Below are positions 61,937-64,000 of a stretch of 64,000 nucleotides of DNA, in pieces. The notes beneath the pieces are model-generated. The model saw only the letters and a program-made list of their open reading frames with translations. It had not been told where the DNA came from and searched no databases. The position numbers were made by a program, and so were the translations under genes. The DNA lies in assembly GCA_964467345.1 (NCBI GenBank), contig CAYXPY010000010.1:1-64000 (forward strand). The letters are read 5' to 3'. This DNA is from SM1-50 sp964467345. GTDB taxonomy: Archaea > Thermoplasmatota > E2 > DHVEG-1. How positions within the stretch are numbered: the stretch's first letter is position 1; every line of letters starts with the position of its first letter.

Positions 61937-63115
61937 GTGTCGCCCTCAGTTGATACCAGACCGCTATCGTCTTTGGGCATCGAAATCCAGCTCGTGCGAG
62001 ATACGACAGATCTCAGAAAGTTTTATCAATTCCCGTTTCAACTCTATGAAGGTAATCCCTACTGGGTCGCCCCGTTCTGGTATGATATGAAAAGTTTTTT
62101 TCATACGAACAACCCGTTCTGGTCTCATGCAGAGGCCCAGTTGTTCCTAGCAACAAAAGACAACAAGACCGTGGGTCGGATTGCGGCGATCATCGATCGA
62201 TCGTACTGCACGCTTGTCGGTGAGGATGTCGGATTCTTTGGTTTCTTTGAATGCGTCAATGATTTTGAATGCTCAAAGGCGTTACTGACTGCTGCTGAGA
62301 ACTGGCTTATCGCCAAGCATATGAACGTGATGCGCGGACCAATCGACGGACGTGTCGATGTCGGCTGTGGGTTCCTCGTCATGGGCTATGACCAACGCTG
62401 CAGTCTTCTCTCAAGTTATTCACCTGCGTATTACGTCACCTTTGCTGAGCAGTACGGGTTGGAAAAAATCCGAGATCTTTTCCTGTATCATGTAGATTTG
62501 TCCAAACCACTTCCAAAACGACTAGAAGAAAAGGCAAACGAATGCCTCGCATCGGGAATACAGGTCCGTCCCTTCAACCGACTCCGAACCGGCCAAGAAC
62601 TGCGCTGGTGGGTCAGTCTTTTCCTAGAGACCTTTGCTGATCACTGGGGGTATGTCCCGGTCTCTGCTGATGAGGTGAAAACCCGTTTTGGGATTAAGCA
62701 GCTACGCTGGTTTGTAGATACACGATTATTTCTGGTCGCAGAATGGGATGGTGCGCCTGTTGCTTACCTTTGGTCTACACCAGACTACAATGAAGTGTTC
62801 CAGAAGATGAACGGCAGGCTTGGTCCGGTGCAACTGCTCCAGTTCCTTTCTTCGAGACAGACGATTAAAACGGGGAAGCTTCATCTCATCGGCATCAAGA
62901 AACAACATCGGCAGAAGAACATTGGTTCATTGTTGAACTACCAGGTGCTACTGGAGATGAAGAACCGGGGGTACACCGGTGCAGAGATCGGGTGGATCGA
63001 TGAGCAGAACACGAGTGCGCATAGCACGATAGCGCTGACCGACGCACAAGTGATTAAGAAACATCGTGTGTTTGAGAAACTACTTCCAAAAGTCGAAGAG
63101 AGCAGAGGCATCTGA
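61937..63115 (+). CDS. GNAT-like acetyltransferase-related protein
   Basis: This protein of about 392 residues has an N-terminal stretch FYQFPFQLYEGNPYWVAPFW and a GNAT-type fold in two halves: NKTVGRIAAIID, GFFGFFECVND and a C-terminal LIGIKKQHRQKNIGSLLNYQ (acyl-CoA loop like). It resembles the YghO-type family. The frame has no ATG: the given start is GTG. ATT at 61898, 6 nt after a perfect GGAGGT, is a serious alternative (adds 13 residues). It is 1 bp from the sulfotransferase gene, so the two likely act together. Confidence 0.8.
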   Translation: MSPSVDTRPLSSLGIEIQLVRDTTDLRKFYQFPFQLYEGNPYWVAPFWYDMKSFFHTNNPFWSHAEAQLFLATKDNKTVGRIAAIIDRSYCTLVGEDVGFFGFFECVNDFECSKALLTAAENWLIAKHMNVMRGPIDGRVDVGCGFLVMGYDQRCSLLSSYSPAYYVTFAEQYGLEKIRDLFLYHVDLSKPLPKRLEEKANECLASGIQVRPFNRLRTGQELRWWVSLFLETFADHWGYVPVSADEVKTRFGIKQLRWFVDTRLFLVAEWDGAPVAYLWSTPDYNEVFQKMNGRLGPVQLLQFLSSRQTIKTGKLHLIGIKKQHRQKNIGSLLNYQVLLEMKNRGYTGAEIGWIDEQNTSAHSTIALTDAQVIKKHRVFEKLLPKVEESRGI

Positions 63116-63116
63116 G

Positions 63117-64000
63117 ATGAAAGACAAGGCCATCAGCAAGAAAAAAACAACGCGAAGCATTCAACATCCCTTGTTTGGGATTTCCACGAGACAGTGGATC
63201 GCTCTGGTGAAACAGAACAAAGGCATCGACCTACGCTACCTAGACAGGGCGTTGTTTGTGACTGCGGTGTCGCTGTTCACGGCCCCAGCACGAATCCTTT
63301 TTCATATCAAATATGATGCAAAGATAACACAGCAGGGTACTGCTCAGCCACCGGTGTTCATCATCGGTCATTGGAGGAGCGGGACAACATACCTGCATGA
63401 GCTACTCAGCAACGACCCTTCGTTCTGCTACACGACGCTCTGGGACACCCTCTTACCTGAGAGTGGACTTGTCCTTCGACTGACCAAACGGTTCCTCGCA
63501 TGGTTCCTCCCCCCAGAACGACCCATGGACGCCATCAAGGTGGACATGGACGGACCATATGAGGACGAGGCAGCTCTGGCGGTGCTGTCACCCTGGTCGT
63601 TTTTCCATTGTCTGCATTTTCCACGCAACGCAGAGGAGCAGTACTGTAAAGCCATTCATTTCCAAGGTCTGTCAGCAGAGGAACAAAAACGCTGGAAGGA
63701 CACCTACAAATGGTTCGTTCAACTGGTGATGTTTTCACACCAAGGAAAACGATTCCTCTCTAAGAACCCTCCGAACACCGCCCGACTGTCGACATTATTG
63801 GAAATCTTCCCAGATGCCTGTTTCATTCACATCTACCGCAACCCATACATGGTGTATCTGTCGACGAAAAAAATGAGGATGCGGGTTCTTGACAAACTTG
63901 CGTTACAGCAGGGCTCTGCAGAGGATATCGAAACACAGGTGACCCAAAACTACATTAGGCTTATGAACAGTTTCTTTGAACAGCAAGACCGTATCCCAAA
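63117..64000 (+). CDS. PAPS-dependent sulfotransferase family protein, cut by window end
   Basis: The frame is open from ATG 63117 to the end (294 codons) with no stop. It has the 5'-phosphosulfate loop FIIGHWRSGTTYLHELL (81-97) and 3'-phosphate motif FIHIYRNPYMVYLSTKK. Paralog of 58625-59746 with the loop at the same residue positions. The start lies 1 bp after the stop of the GNAT-like gene. The C terminus is missing. Confidence 0.88.
   Translation, partial: MKDKAISKKKTTRSIQHPLFGISTRQWIALVKQNKGIDLRYLDRALFVTAVSLFTAPARILFHIKYDAKITQQGTAQPPVFIIGHWRSGTTYLHELLSNDPSFCYTTLWDTLLPESGLVLRLTKRFLAWFLPPERPMDAIKVDMDGPYEDEAALAVLSPWSFFHCLHFPRNAEEQYCKAIHFQGLSAEEQKRWKDTYKWFVQLVMFSHQGKRFLSKNPPNTARLSTLLEIFPDACFIHIYRNPYMVYLSTKKMRMRVLDKLALQQGSAEDIETQVTQNYIRLMNSFFEQQDRIP

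Noticed and set aside
1..64000. CRISPR arrays, rRNA and tRNA genes
   Set aside because: No regularly spaced direct repeats, no rRNA core sequences and no tRNA T-arm patterns were noticed in the gene-free stretches; a tRNAscan or Rfam search would be decisive.

Overview
The window reads as a chromosomal segment of an archaeon, most likely a Thermoplasmatota (Euryarchaeota) lineage known mainly from metagenomes. That assignment is an inference. It rests on the SMC-ScpA-ScpB operon, pyruvoyl-dependent arginine decarboxylase, an AbrB-PhoU fusion regulator, paired MinD/ferredoxin ATPases, TATA-type promoters with some apparently leaderless starts, and secreted NosD-type beta-helix proteins ending in NYWG...DWHP. 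No rRNA, tRNA or CRISPR array was seen. One 100-N assembly gap lies at 39028-39127.

Layout. 1-2277: a ClC-type chloride channel/CBS gene split by a complete 1200-bp IS5-like element with a 9-bp target duplication. 2482-12682 (all minus): about nineteen tightly packed genes for iron-sulfur/metal-cofactor handling. They include two IscU-like scaffolds, two MinD-type ATPases carrying ferredoxin domains, Mrp/NBP35, two NifX/ORP-type proteins, two small glycine-rich metal-site proteins, a ferritin-like protein, thioredoxin, a DtxR regulator, PvlArgDC, a radical SAM enzyme and a methyltransferase. A divergent AsnC-type regulator with a four-cysteine tail (12889-13461) faces it. 13.5-17.8 kb: a DUF2971 protein, a membrane transporter fused to a RAM domain, a small RAM protein overlapping a cold-shock-domain gene, and a double-HTH regulator. 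17.9-23.0 kb: oxidative stress and iron (catalase, peroxiredoxin, DtxR-FeoA, FeoB). 23.0-26 kb: a BioB-like radical SAM protein, a membrane protein and tRNA-dihydrouridine synthase.

26-32 kb: a MacB-like ABC exporter with its secreted partner, then small secreted proteins whose promoters share an undescribed motif. 32.3-42.6 kb: phosphate and arsenic handling, with Pit plus its PhoU-like partner, ACR3, a phosphoesterase, AbrB-PhoU and a pst operon ending in phoU and arsC. The binding protein PstS is circularly permuted and PstC/PstA are fused. 42.7-47.9 kb: a secreted cysteine-peptidase-like protein, a B12 radical SAM protein and zinc-ribbon membrane proteins. 47.9-53.1 kb: scpB, scpA, smc. 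53.2-58.6 kb: two beta-helix secreted proteins and an ABC-2 exporter whose permease carries a pentapeptide-like external insert. 58.6-64.0 kb: two PAPS-type sulfotransferases (the second cut by the window end) flanking an arylsulfotransferase and a GNAT-like protein.

The strongest candidates for something new are the permuted PstS with fused PstCA, the shared promoter element of the small secreted proteins, and the ORP-like cofactor cluster with its cysteine-tailed regulator.
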